The position numbers were made by a program, and so were the translations under genes. The notes below the pieces were generated by a model. That model was not told the origin of the DNA. It saw nothing but the letters and a program-made list of their open reading frames with translations, and did no database searches. Positions 7,955-16,952 of a stretch of DNA of 39,493 bases are shown here, one piece after another. Position 1 is the first letter of the stretch. Every line of letters starts with the position of its first letter. Source of the DNA: Clostridia bacterium (GTDB lineage Bacteria; Bacillota; Clostridia; Christensenellales; Aristaeellaceae). The stretch covers positions 1-39,493 of the forward strand of contig JAFSKN010000008.1 of NCBI GenBank assembly GCA_017448975.1, given 5' to 3'.

Positions 7955-9224
7955 AATGTTTAATCCCTTCCATATTGATCGGCTGCGTTTGCAAACAGCT
8001 CTTTTTTTCATAATACATGGACATTCCTATTCCCAGGCATACCCAATAAGTGGGAGTGGACCAATAAGATAAGGATATAAACAAACAGCAGCTTGAACAA
8101 AACATGGGAATAAAAACATCTCTCCATGCTGTATCAGATGAGAAAATGATTTTTATGGATTTATACATGAAAAAGGCAAAAAGAGCAAATCCCGGCAATA
8201 CGCCATAATCAATTAAAAACTCTAAAAGAATATTGTGAGGATATCCGGCGGATATATAAGCCGTAATAATATGGCTGGCGCCTTTTGCGCCATAGCCCAG
8301 AGGATTGTTTTTAATCATCTCGATTGCCGCTTGCCATATCTCAAATCGCCCATTATCATCCGCCAATGACCCATCCTGCATTTTTTTTAGAAATCTGGAA
8401 GAAATGCCGAGATTGCTAAGAAGCTCCGAAATCCCATTCATAATATGATCATAATAGTAAATCAATACAGCCGTAACCGCTATGATCGCAAAAAGGTATA
8501 TAATGCCGCTTTTTGAATTTTTTAGCGTTAAAGAGATATAGACAATAATGAGCAAAGCGATAAAAACCATTTGCCCTCTGGAACCATAGGAAAAGATGAG
8601 AAAAATACAGATAACAGCGCTTATGATATCCGATAGTTTTTTTTCCTGCAAAGCGAAATATAAAAACACGAGCGCAAAGGGAAGCACGTTATAACCAAAC
8701 GAAACGCTATAAGTCCCCTGCGTAGCGCCCTTTGCACCCCATAATATCCAGTATCCACGCCGCGTGGCCTGAAGAACATCATAATAAAAGCTCGGCATTG
8801 CAACCCATCCGGAAATGCGCAGATTTCTTTTGATTCTCTCTGGTGAGTCCATGATTCTAATAAACAAATAGGCATATATTCCACGATATGGAGTCAGCAC
8901 ATGGTCCCATACGCCAAAATCCGCCCGTGTATAGTAAGGCAAATATTCCGGATGAATAATTAATGATACTAAGAAGAACAGAAGGACTGCGGCATACATT
9001 GCGAAAAAATCAACTTTAAAATATTTTTCATAATCCATAAGACCGCACAAAAATAGAAAAGCATATGGAATAAAGATGGCTACAGCATATGCAAGGGAAT
9101 TTCTCCCCAAAACAGTATAAGTAACCGCCCTGATCGTTGCGTTTGCGAAATAAAGAATAAAAGCACAATCTGCAAGCGTATTTGTGGAAATCTCTGTGCT
9201 TCTTTCATCTTTTAAATATTTCAT
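7941..9224 (-). CDS. Wzy/O-antigen ligase-like polymerase
   Basis: A 427-residue membrane protein with about 11-12 hydrophobic segments and one large extracytoplasmic loop. That loop carries the Wzy_C hallmark: GRFEIWQAAIEMI, then NPLGYGAKG and later GYPHNILLEFLIDYG. This pattern marks O-antigen ligases and polymerases that join lipid-linked repeat units outside the membrane. The ATG at 9224 follows GAAAGG by 13 bases; a TTG 21 bp earlier is the alternative start. The gene overlaps the flippase gene downstream. It is AT-rich, as polymerase genes in such loci often are. Confidence 0.85.
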   Translation of the reverse strand: MKYLKDERSTEISTNTLADCAFILYFANATIRAVTYTVLGRNSLAYAVAIFIPYAFLFLCGLMDYEKYFKVDFFAMYAAVLLFFLVSLIIHPEYLPYYTRADFGVWDHVLTPYRGIYAYLFIRIMDSPERIKRNLRISGWVAMPSFYYDVLQATRRGYWILWGAKGATQGTYSVSFGYNVLPFALVFLYFALQEKKLSDIISAVICIFLIFSYGSRGQMVFIALLIIVYISLTLKNSKSGIIYLFAIIAVTAVLIYYYDHIMNGISELLSNLGISSRFLKKMQDGSLADDNGRFEIWQAAIEMIKNNPLGYGAKGASHIITAYISAGYPHNILLEFLIDYGVLPGFALFAFFMYKSIKIIFSSDTAWRDVFIPMFCSSCCLFISLSYWSTPTYWVCLGIGMSMYYEKKSCLQTQPINMEGIKHYVRR

Positions 9225-9282
9225 CTGATGATAAGCGCCTTTCAAAGCATAAGCATCGTAATTGGAGGGCGGCTAAACCAGT

Positions 9283-10458
9283 TTAGACCATCAGCTCCAT
9301 ATCAGCCATCAATGCTTCAACTTCTTCCTTGATGCCGTGCTTGTAAATAATCTGCGGGCCGATAAACTGCGTCATGCCGTTGCCTTCCACAACAACCCAG
9401 CCCTGCTCCGTAAAGGCCACATCCCAGCCGATACATTTGACGCGGGGAATCAATTCGGCCATTTCACAGCACATCGCCTTCATTTTATCCCACAGGGGGA
9501 AAACATAGCCCTTGAACGTGACGCCGGAATCCGGATGCCGGACATATTCCGTAGTAAGCTCATCATATCCGTGGGTTGTTATTGTGCCTGTTTCCACATC
9601 GATGCCGGCCAGAATGCCTCCGGCGCCGCCGTTGTCGACAAAAGAACCGTTTCGGCCCACTTTCAGGAAGGTATAAGGAATCACGATGCCGTGCTTCGTT
9701 TTCATCGTGATGCATCTGATCGTGTTGACGCTGGACGCGTTTAACGCGGCCATGACATCGCTCTGAATGATCCGCTCTTCCAAAAGCTGTTCGCCCTGGC
9801 TGATCATATTATGGAACAGCGCGTTCAAGTCGCTTTTCGTAGAATCTACCAGTTCAACGCTTTTCCCCATGCCTCCAAATACGCCTTTTCTTACAAACAC
9901 AGGCGTCGTTTTGCAAAAAGCGAGAAATTTGTCCAGGTCGCGCGGATTTTTGATGCCGATGGCAGCCCTTTGATAGTATTTTTTGAATTTATTGTATGTT
10001 TTCGCCTTATTGTTAAACAACTGAGCCGCCTTTAAATCATTCATGGAAAAAATTTTGATATATCTGTCCAGATCAGAGATCCATTTCTTTTTTTCTTCGG
10101 GACCCAGCTGATCGAATCCAAAGCAAAGATACTCATCCGGTTGGAAACCATAGGCCAGCTTGCAAAACAGCATATCTGTCCTGATGGCATTTTTATTATC
10201 GCTGTTTTTATACCGTTCCGCTCTCTCCAAAACCTGATCGGCCAGCTTGCAGCTATACGAAAGACCAACCCAGTTCCGCTTCAGATAATCATTGACGATT
10301 TCTGCTTTGGCCGCGTCGCTCGCTTCGCCGCGCTTAATGTCCGCTTCGGGAATGAAGTAGGAAACGGTCCGCCTGATTCTGACTTTTGATATCAAGCTGG
10401 TCATGACCCGTACATTCGGAACGCAGCTCACGATTTTGTCAATTGTTGCCGACTTCAT
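9283..10458 (-). CDS. Sugar-transfer-associated ATP-grasp protein, paralogue 1
   Basis: A 391-residue soluble protein of the ATPgrasp_ST family. Visible features are FVRKG at 188-192 (putative ATP-contact Lys191), the glycine-rich GGMGKS loop at 195-200, EER at 227-229, SSVNTIR at 242-248, FVDNGGAGG at 273-281, GWDVAFT at 344-350, and VEGN at 357-360 (likely metal ligands). ATP-grasp enzymes join a carboxylate to an amine or thiol through an acyl phosphate. The substrates of this family are not established, but members cluster with sugar transferases. The start overlaps the preceding gene by ATGA, with AGGAG 8 bases upstream. It is a clear paralogue of the proteins at 10455-11636 and 13874-15112. 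Confidence 0.85.
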   Translation of the reverse strand: MKSATIDKIVSCVPNVRVMTSLISKVRIRRTVSYFIPEADIKRGEASDAAKAEIVNDYLKRNWVGLSYSCKLADQVLERAERYKNSDNKNAIRTDMLFCKLAYGFQPDEYLCFGFDQLGPEEKKKWISDLDRYIKIFSMNDLKAAQLFNNKAKTYNKFKKYYQRAAIGIKNPRDLDKFLAFCKTTPVFVRKGVFGGMGKSVELVDSTKSDLNALFHNMISQGEQLLEERIIQSDVMAALNASSVNTIRCITMKTKHGIVIPYTFLKVGRNGSFVDNGGAGGILAGIDVETGTITTHGYDELTTEYVRHPDSGVTFKGYVFPLWDKMKAMCCEMAELIPRVKCIGWDVAFTEQGWVVVEGNGMTQFIGPQIIYKHGIKEEVEALMADMELMV

Positions 10459-11636
10459 ACTTCCATCTCCTTGAGCAATTGTTTCATCGTCTGCTGCAGT
10501 CCGCCTAAAATCATCTGCTGCGCTATGATATGCGGGCTGTCATTCCCCTCGACCATGACCCATCCGTTTTCCGTATGGGCAAAATCCCAGCCGACAAAGT
10601 TGATCTTTTCCGATTGATTCGCCGCTTCTTCGCTCAGCGCCTGCAGCTTGTCCCATTCCGGCAGCTGGGCTCCCTTGAAAACTGTGCCGGTGTCAGGATG
10701 CGCGGGGCAGATAAGGCCCTTTTCGTCATAGCCGTCCGTTTTGAGCTTCCCCGTGGCATAATCGATGCACGCGATGAGGCCGCCGTTTCCGCTGTTGTCA
10801 ACGAAAGCGCCCTTGCGTCCCATTCGCAGGATACAGTAGGGAACCACGATTCCTTTCTTCGTTTTCACGGTGATGACGCGAACCGTATTCACGCTTGTCT
10901 CGTTGAACGCTGAAAGCGCGTTGCTTTGCCGTATGCGCTCTTCCAGTACATGGATGCCCTTATGAATACAGGCGTTGAAGAACGCGCGTTCATCTCCCAT
11001 CTCGGCTCTTTTTACCAGGCTGACGCCTTTACCGAGGGAATCCAGGGCATTTTTCAGCACGAATTCCTCGTGCGTACTGACGAACTGATGAAAACGGCCG
11101 AAATCCTGCGGTGTTCTGATAGCGATTACATTTCTGTGGAAGTATTTTTTATACTTTGCATACGTCTTGCTCTTGTCGATGAAGATATTCGCGGCGAGAA
11201 TATCGTTCATTTTATAGCGATAGATGCGCCGCTGCTGGTCGGATACATAGGATTTCCTTTCCTCCATCCCCCGCCTCTCCAAAGAGAAAGCAGCGTATTC
11301 CCCCGGCAAAAAACCGTATGCGATCCGGCAAAAGCGCATATCGGTGCGAATTGCGTCAAGTTCATCCGCGCTCAGGGATTGATAGCGAACGCACGTTTTA
11401 ACAGCTTCCTCTAATTCATCCTCGGTTTTTGAGAGAAAGGCGCCAAGCTTACCCTGATATTTGGAAAGAATCGTTTCTTTATTGTGAAGGCTTTCTTCCC
11501 CATACCGAACATCTTCCTCGGGGATCAGCGTAGCCAGCACGGCCTTTTCCATTTTGTCGGAGATAAGCTTTCTTACAAAAGGAACATCCGGAAGCTGATT
11601 CCTGACAAAGTATCTCAGTCTAGCATATTTTCTCAT
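10455..11636 (-). CDS. Sugar-transfer-associated ATP-grasp protein, paralogue 2
   Basis: A 393-residue ATPgrasp_ST protein that shares most landmarks with its neighbour at 9283-10458. These are an N-terminal helical domain with TDMRFCRIAYGFLPGEY, then FVLKNA, a glycine loop containing LGKGVSLV, SVNTVRVIT, FVDNSGNGG, GWDFAHTENGW and VEGND. The start at 11636 is chosen because GGAGGGG lies 4 bases before it. A longer frame would run back through the SDR gene and is rejected. It overlaps the SDR gene by 17 bp and the next ATP-grasp gene by 4 bp. Role by family and context: an amide- or ester-forming ligase acting on a surface-polymer intermediate; the specific reaction is unknown. Confidence 0.85.
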   Translation of the reverse strand: MRKYARLRYFVRNQLPDVPFVRKLISDKMEKAVLATLIPEEDVRYGEESLHNKETILSKYQGKLGAFLSKTEDELEEAVKTCVRYQSLSADELDAIRTDMRFCRIAYGFLPGEYAAFSLERRGMEERKSYVSDQQRRIYRYKMNDILAANIFIDKSKTYAKYKKYFHRNVIAIRTPQDFGRFHQFVSTHEEFVLKNALDSLGKGVSLVKRAEMGDERAFFNACIHKGIHVLEERIRQSNALSAFNETSVNTVRVITVKTKKGIVVPYCILRMGRKGAFVDNSGNGGLIACIDYATGKLKTDGYDEKGLICPAHPDTGTVFKGAQLPEWDKLQALSEEAANQSEKINFVGWDFAHTENGWVMVEGNDSPHIIAQQMILGGLQQTMKQLLKEMEV

Positions 11637-12525
11637 AAATCCCCTCCACCATCCGATCCATATCCATGGATGGTTTCCAGCCCGTATCCGTCGTAAACCG
11701 GGTGCTGTCCATACCCGACCAAAGCTCCGTATCATCTTCAGTCAGTTCGATCCGCACTTCCTGGCCGTGCTTTTTTGCGATACGCGCAACGGTATTCGCC
11801 ACTTCCATCAGCGAATAGCGCATTCTGTTGGGCCCCACGTTGTATAGCGGTTTCCATGCGCCGTCACGCGCCAACAGCGCGGCAATCGCCCGGGCGACAT
11901 CCGATTGATCGATGTAGGAGAAGGTCTGCTTTCCGCCTTTCAGGCTTAAAACGCCTTTCTCCTTGGCGTCTTTGCAAAGTCTCGGGATCAGATTTTGGCT
12001 CTGCATGACGTAATCCAGCCGCAAAACCGTGTATTCAAAGCCCGGCGCGCCTATGAACCGGCTCTCCAGAAGCTTTTCGCCCGCGTATTTCGCCATGGCG
12101 TAGATGGATTCGGGAGACGGCGGAAGCGCCTCGGCGCGCCATTCCGGCGTTTTTCCGTATACGGATTGACTTGAAAGATAAACGATCCTGGGAACCTTCC
12201 TGTCGTACAAACGCTGATAGGTCTTCCGCGCGTAATCCAGGCTGTCGGCAATCTCCGCGCTGGGCCTGTTGCCGCGCGCGAAAGCCATATGGATCGCCGC
12301 CGATATCTTCAGCCCATCCCAATCCCCGGAAAAAAAATCCGTCTGATCCATCACGACGATGCCATCGCGCTCCGGGATATGCTCTCGCTCAAGCATGTCA
12401 TAAGCCATTTGCTTATCAAGCGATACGCACACGATCCGTCCCTGCCCCCGGCTGACCAGTTCTTTGACGAGAGCGCCGCCAAGACGGCCGTCAGCGCCGG
12501 TAATCAATACATACCCGTCATTCAT
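11620..12525 (-). CDS. NAD-dependent epimerase/dehydratase (extended SDR)
   Basis: A 301-residue extended short-chain dehydrogenase/reductase. GADGRLG at residues 10-16 is the GxxGxxG dinucleotide site, SSQSVYG carries the catalytic Ser region, and YAMAK is the YxxxK catalytic pair. Such enzymes epimerise, dehydrate or reduce nucleotide sugars. The substrate cannot be read from the sequence. The start overlaps the stop of the preceding ATP-grasp gene by ATGA with only a weak ribosome site, so translation is probably coupled. Its place between ATP-grasp ligases suggests that it prepares a sugar or sugar acid used by them. Confidence 0.85.
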   Translation of the reverse strand: MNDGYVLITGADGRLGGALVKELVSRGQGRIVCVSLDKQMAYDMLEREHIPERDGIVVMDQTDFFSGDWDGLKISAAIHMAFARGNRPSAEIADSLDYARKTYQRLYDRKVPRIVYLSSQSVYGKTPEWRAEALPPSPESIYAMAKYAGEKLLESRFIGAPGFEYTVLRLDYVMQSQNLIPRLCKDAKEKGVLSLKGGKQTFSYIDQSDVARAIAALLARDGAWKPLYNVGPNRMRYSLMEVANTVARIAKKHGQEVRIELTEDDTELWSGMDSTRFTTDTGWKPSMDMDRMVEGIYEKIC

Positions 12526-13820
12526 AGATCGTAATCAATCCTTTCCCTCAGGTCGTTGATATCATGCCCGGGCAGGAAAATATTCCTGTTTTCGTCATCC
12601 ACGACCCTGAACAGCGAATGCATCTTCTGGATCCTTTCAAACAGCTGCTCCTTGTTGTCCGCCATGATGTGGATTCTGGAAACCAGCTGAAGCAGCGTTC
12701 CCGCGGTATGCTCCCTGACGCGCGTTCCGGGCGCGTAGCTCTTGCCGACCTTGATGACCCAGGGATAAGAATTGAGGGCTTCCAGATTCAGATACCTGTC
12801 GCACAGCATACCGGGTATGCCGATCACGTTCCAGGTGGCATACCACCTTTTGAACCGGGCATCGAATTTCTGGAATCGGCCCATGCTGCCCGTCAGGCAA
12901 TAATAGGCCAGATGCTCAAGGGTGTTGTAATCATTTTCAACTTCAAGGATCTCATAGGTCTTGCATCCGTTCAGGCGCATTCCGGCTTCATAGAAATACA
13001 CCTTGCCATCGTGCACAACCGCCTGCATGAACAAAGAACCGTTCTTTACGCCGATTCCTTTCAGCATATTGATGACCTTGTCGTTGACGGTTTCGTAATA
13101 CAGCTCCGTATACCGCGAGGGATAGACATACATATCCGGCACCTTCATGACGCCTTTTTGCGACTCGTTGAAATACCTGTCGTGAATGGCCGCCAGCTGA
13201 ATATCCCCGTCCTGGGCAATATAGGTTACGTTGATCTCGTCATAGGGCAGATAGGCTTCCACGATCGCTCTTCCGGAATGAGAGGCGTTCCTGGCGGATT
13301 GAAGGCCGGCTTTCAGTTCCGATGCGTTCCTGCATACCACAAGCCCTCTGCTGGAACTGTTGTCAACGGGCTTGACAAGCACAGGATATTCGATGGAAGC
13401 ATCGTCGCAATCCTGCTCTGAGCTGATTTCATACAGACGCGGAACAGGCACGCCGTAGGCCATGCATGTCCGCTTGAAGAATTCCTTGTCCGCGGACATC
13501 CTGACTTGTTCCTTGGTAAAAGGCGAATAGGCGCCGATCTTTTCGGCGACGTCTGCGGCGATAGGCAGCACCCGATCCACAAACTGCGTGATCACGCCGC
13601 TGTAATTCTCCCGCCTGCAGAGCTCCGCGATAGCGTCAACGTTGAAAGCATCGACCTCGAAAGCCTCGTCCGCTATGCGTTTAATGAACGTATCCTTGTT
13701 GTAATCCGTCACGCCCAAGAGGGCGCCATTCCTGTGACAGATGTCCACCAGACCCGCGGCGGTTTGCACACCGCCAATGAGCAAAAGCTTCTTTCCTTGA
13801 ATATTGGGATTCTGATTCAT
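12522..13820 (-). CDS. ATP-grasp ligase (carboxylate-amine ligase type)
   Basis: A 432-residue ATP-grasp protein of the CarB/PurK/D-Ala ligase type, distinct from the three ATPgrasp_ST paralogues. The N-terminal pre-ATP-grasp domain begins LLLIGGVQTAAG. The ATP-binding region has YPVLVKPVDNSSSRGL, IVEAYL follows, and EAGMRLNG provides the likely metal-binding Glu and Asn. The family makes amide bonds from a carboxylate, ATP and an amine; the substrate is unknown. ATG at 13820 and GTG at 13823 are both possible, with GGAG 7-10 bases upstream. Its stop overlaps the SDR start, so it probably works with that enzyme. Confidence 0.85.
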   Translation of the reverse strand: MNQNPNIQGKKLLLIGGVQTAAGLVDICHRNGALLGVTDYNKDTFIKRIADEAFEVDAFNVDAIAELCRRENYSGVITQFVDRVLPIAADVAEKIGAYSPFTKEQVRMSADKEFFKRTCMAYGVPVPRLYEISSEQDCDDASIEYPVLVKPVDNSSSRGLVVCRNASELKAGLQSARNASHSGRAIVEAYLPYDEINVTYIAQDGDIQLAAIHDRYFNESQKGVMKVPDMYVYPSRYTELYYETVNDKVINMLKGIGVKNGSLFMQAVVHDGKVYFYEAGMRLNGCKTYEILEVENDYNTLEHLAYYCLTGSMGRFQKFDARFKRWYATWNVIGIPGMLCDRYLNLEALNSYPWVIKVGKSYAPGTRVREHTAGTLLQLVSRIHIMADNKEQLFERIQKMHSLFRVVDDENRNIFLPGHDINDLRERIDYDL

Positions 13821-13873
13821 CACTTCACATCTCCTTCATGTTTATTTATCCATCCGGATCATCTTAAGGACGA

Positions 13874-15112
13874 TCAGCGCATATCATAGGGGCATATCAG
13901 GTCCATAGATTTCATAATAGATCTCAGCTCTTCTTTAACACCCTGCTGCTTACACGCCTGAAAAACATATTCACCCGATGGGTTAATTTCAACAATGACC
14001 CATCCATTGTCCGTATATGCCAGGTCAAAGCTTTTGTATTTCATCTCACGAAACAGTAAGGATGCATCCTGCGTGATCTCCAACGCCTTTTTCCAATCCG
14101 GCAGAACAAACCCGTCATATTGAACCCCTGAATCAGGATGCGTGATGTATTTATTGCCAAATTCATCTACCCCGTCAGAAACAATCTTTCCCTGCTTCAC
14201 GTCAACCAAAGCAAGGATGCCGCCTGACCCGCCATTATCAACAAACGAGCCTGCTCTTCCTGTTCTCATGAAGCCATGCGCCAGGTTTACTCCTTCCCGT
14301 GTAAGATAGGAGGCGATTCTGACCGTATTGACAGAGGATGCGTTAAAACAGTTCATCTTTTCGCTCTGCACAATGAATTCCTCTACTAACGTTTTTCCAT
14401 GACGCAAAATATTCAGAAAATCGCTTCTGTGATCATCCGTCGCTGTTTCAAGCCATACGCCTTTTCCCATCGATGCATTTACGATTTTTACAACATAGGT
14501 CGGATGTGCGGAAACAAAATCCAGGTATTTCCTGTAATCGCTTTTTCTTTCTAAGGATACAGCGTCTCTTTTATACCATTGCTTAAAAAAGTCATATACT
14601 TTTCCCTTGTCAGCAAAAACCGACTGTGTGAAATCATTCATCGATTGCTTTGTGCATTTTCTCTCTGTTTCAGAAACGAATAATCGCATACCTTTCTCGG
14701 CCAAATGGAAATAGGCGTATTCTTTTGGGAGAAATCCATACGCGAAAAACGCGTACTCCATATCCAGATGAAGCAGTGCTGATCCATCCATATTGTACCG
14801 TCTATCCCGAATGACGGCCTGAATCAGTCTGCTGCATTTTTCGGCCTGCTTCGGGTGCTTTCGTTTATGCGCTTCTATTTTTTCCGCTCTGCATTCAGGA
14901 TTTGCTTCGCATTTCTCCAATTGCTCAGCGGGCAATAAAAATTTTGTTGCCTGGTCAATATATTTCTTTGTAAGGTATTTCTTCGCGGAATAAGGAAAAT
15001 GGAACAGCGCGTTTCTAAAAGCGGCTTTGGAAATCCGCTTTATTTGTCTTAAGGCATTTTTCCTGGTAAGTTCAGGGCTTTTTCGCTGGCTGTTCGGATT
15101 TGCATATGCCAT
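13874..15112 (-). CDS. Sugar-transfer-associated ATP-grasp protein, paralogue 3
   Basis: A 412-residue ATPgrasp_ST protein with a basic N-terminus. It carries LDMEYAFFAYGFLPKEY, YVVKIV, a glycine loop (SMGKGVWLE), SVNTVRIAS, FVDNGGSGG and FDLAYTDNGW. The final metal-site region differs from the other two paralogues: VEINPSG instead of VEGN, closer to classical ATP-grasp enzymes. GAGG lies 8 bases before the ATG at 15112; a TTG further upstream is rejected. It is more diverged than the adjacent pair at 9283-11636, so it likely has a different acceptor or donor. It follows the aminotransferase-like gene by 53 bp. Confidence 0.83.
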   Translation of the reverse strand: MAYANPNSQRKSPELTRKNALRQIKRISKAAFRNALFHFPYSAKKYLTKKYIDQATKFLLPAEQLEKCEANPECRAEKIEAHKRKHPKQAEKCSRLIQAVIRDRRYNMDGSALLHLDMEYAFFAYGFLPKEYAYFHLAEKGMRLFVSETERKCTKQSMNDFTQSVFADKGKVYDFFKQWYKRDAVSLERKSDYRKYLDFVSAHPTYVVKIVNASMGKGVWLETATDDHRSDFLNILRHGKTLVEEFIVQSEKMNCFNASSVNTVRIASYLTREGVNLAHGFMRTGRAGSFVDNGGSGGILALVDVKQGKIVSDGVDEFGNKYITHPDSGVQYDGFVLPDWKKALEITQDASLLFREMKYKSFDLAYTDNGWVIVEINPSGEYVFQACKQQGVKEELRSIMKSMDLICPYDMR

Positions 15113-15165
15113 GATGAATACCTCTTTCACTGATGCGTCAGACAAATGCTCTCATCGATATTGCA

Positions 15166-16143
15166 TCAAGAGCATTGGCTTTTGATGATATCAGCCATCT
15201 CCTCCATCTCCTGCTCGGTATATCTATGATCTACCGGAAGGGGCAGCAGCCAGCTGCTTAACCATGCTTCCATGGAATTTTCAGGCACCTCGTCAAAAAG
15301 ATACTTCCACCATTGGGGAACATAAATTTTCCTTCCCACAACTTTGCTTCTTAACGCGGCATCTTTGATTACAAGGGGATAAACAAAAGGAGCGAATCCC
15401 TCCATAGGGATCTTTAATTGATTCATATCTCTGAATTTTTCAATGAGCACCCTATAATTATTGTCGCGGCGCTTTGCCAGGTCATCATAATTCACGGATT
15501 TTAACATTTTCCTGGTCAGAATTGACATCCTCTTAATTCCATCCGCCAGGCAGACTTTGCTGTCAAGATTGTCATGGTAAGCGGCGTTGGTTCCCAATTC
15601 GATGCTCTTAAAGAGGAAACTTGCCCGATCCCAGGAAACATCCTGCGGATAATCCTCAGACACCTCTCTGCCGCCGCTCCACACCAAATATCCGCCATCC
15701 ACAAGGCCGACAAATTTCCTTGGCGAATAGACGTTCATACAGTTGCCGTCAAGGATAGGCGCGGCATAGAAAGCCTGGGTATTATCAAAGATTACGTTTT
15801 TGTATTTTTTCGCGATTTTTTCGATCTTGCCGTCAGAGAATACGCCAAAATAGTGAACGTATAAGACCCAGGCGTTCTCTTCAATTGCTTCAAGTGCTGG
15901 CTCCAAATGCTCATCTAAACAATAGAATTGAAACGATATGCCGGCGTTTTCCAATGCCTCTCGCACGACGGAGCAATTGTAATACGGAATATACAGCTTT
16001 GAGGGCTGAACCGTTTTGACCGCGGCCACAATGGAAGCTCTTCCGCTGTTGAACCGCGCCACCTTTGCCTGTTTGTATCGGTCAAACAGTTCGTTCCCAT
16101 CATTTAATTCAAGCGGCAAATACCCGCCAAATTCGCTTGTCAT
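15166..16143 (-). CDS. DegT-fold PLP-dependent aminotransferase-like protein
   Basis: A 325-residue protein with the fold pattern of DegT/DnrJ/EryC1 sugar aminotransferases but shorter than the usual 370-390 residues. FNSGRAS near residue 33, IFDNTQAF (Asp expected to contact the pyridine nitrogen) and SPRKFVGLVDGG (Lys in the position of the PLP lysine) are visible. The conserved C-terminal part is reduced. It could make an amino sugar or be a non-canonical homologue. GGAGG lies 7 bases before the ATG, which overlaps the phosphoglycosyl transferase stop by 4 bp. Family is inferred from motifs only; confidence in catalytic activity is moderate. Confidence 0.65.
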   Translation of the reverse strand: MTSEFGGYLPLELNDGNELFDRYKQAKVARFNSGRASIVAAVKTVQPSKLYIPYYNCSVVREALENAGISFQFYCLDEHLEPALEAIEENAWVLYVHYFGVFSDGKIEKIAKKYKNVIFDNTQAFYAAPILDGNCMNVYSPRKFVGLVDGGYLVWSGGREVSEDYPQDVSWDRASFLFKSIELGTNAAYHDNLDSKVCLADGIKRMSILTRKMLKSVNYDDLAKRRDNNYRVLIEKFRDMNQLKIPMEGFAPFVYPLVIKDAALRSKVVGRKIYVPQWWKYLFDEVPENSMEAWLSSWLLPLPVDHRYTEQEMEEMADIIKSQCS

Positions 16144-16937
16144 TGCGTATCCTCCAGATGATATACTTCTTTGGCCTCTCTCAAACTGATTGCATGGCCT
16201 TCATCATCATAGCCGATAAAATAGCTGAGCCCACCGGCGTGATTTGCGCGATTTTTCATGTTGAATGTCAGCTTAAACAGTTTAATCAGCATCATGATAT
16301 CCGTCTTGAAGCTGATATTTTCCACATACCAAATGTCATTTTCAAATTTCCAGTAATAATTATTCAGCTTGCTTCCTTCCGGAACGGTGTACGGACATTC
16401 GAGCCCGGGCTTTACCGCATGCCGCATCTTATGGCGTTCGCTCATTCTCTCTACAAAAAACTCCGGCAGTGGCCTTGGGCCGATGAGACTCATATCGCCC
16501 TTTAAAACGGACCATAGATTCAGCAATTCGTCCAGAGAGTATTTTCGCATGAATTTGCCGAATTTTGTCACTCGCTCACTTGCCGGAAGCAGCTTGCCGT
16601 CCGCATCCTTGTTGTTGTTCATGTTTCTGAACTTGATCATTGTAAAAGGTTTTCCGTCTTTGCCGATCCTTGTCTGCTTATAAAATATGGGGCTTCCGAC
16701 GTCAAAGAAGGTACATATTCCAAATATGATGTTGAATGGAAGAAGAATAACAAATGCAGGGAAACTGATGAAAAGGTCTAAGCACCGCTTGATGCATTTT
16801 GCGTATAAATTGCTTCTTGGAACGGCCTTTTTATCGGCCGCGTTTGTCTTTTCCAAATTGCGGTTCTTCAGGAAGGAAGCATATCGCTCCTCCTCTTTTG
16901 AAACCAAATTTTTATTCCCTACCGTTGCGTTCTCCAT
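16140..16937 (-). CDS. Initiating phosphoglycosyl transferase (stand-alone catalytic domain)
   Basis: A 265-residue bacterial sugar transferase. A basic N-terminus leads to one membrane segment (about 50-75), then the catalytic region with KFRNMNNNKD, SLDELLNLWSVLKGDMSLIGPRPL split across the usual motif, and PGLECPYTV. This family transfers a sugar-1-phosphate from a nucleotide sugar to undecaprenyl phosphate and so begins repeat-unit assembly on the cytoplasmic face. It lacks the four-helix N-terminal half of WbaP-type enzymes; that half appears instead fused to the ketoisomerase at 19050-20180. GGAG lies 7 bases before the ATG. Confidence 0.9.
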   Translation of the reverse strand: MENATVGNKNLVSKEEERYASFLKNRNLEKTNAADKKAVPRSNLYAKCIKRCLDLFISFPAFVILLPFNIIFGICTFFDVGSPIFYKQTRIGKDGKPFTMIKFRNMNNNKDADGKLLPASERVTKFGKFMRKYSLDELLNLWSVLKGDMSLIGPRPLPEFFVERMSERHKMRHAVKPGLECPYTVPEGSKLNNYYWKFENDIWYVENISFKTDIMMLIKLFKLTFNMKNRANHAGGLSYFIGYDDEGHAISLREAKEVYHLEDTQ

Positions 16938-16952
16938 TCAAATTCTCCGTTC

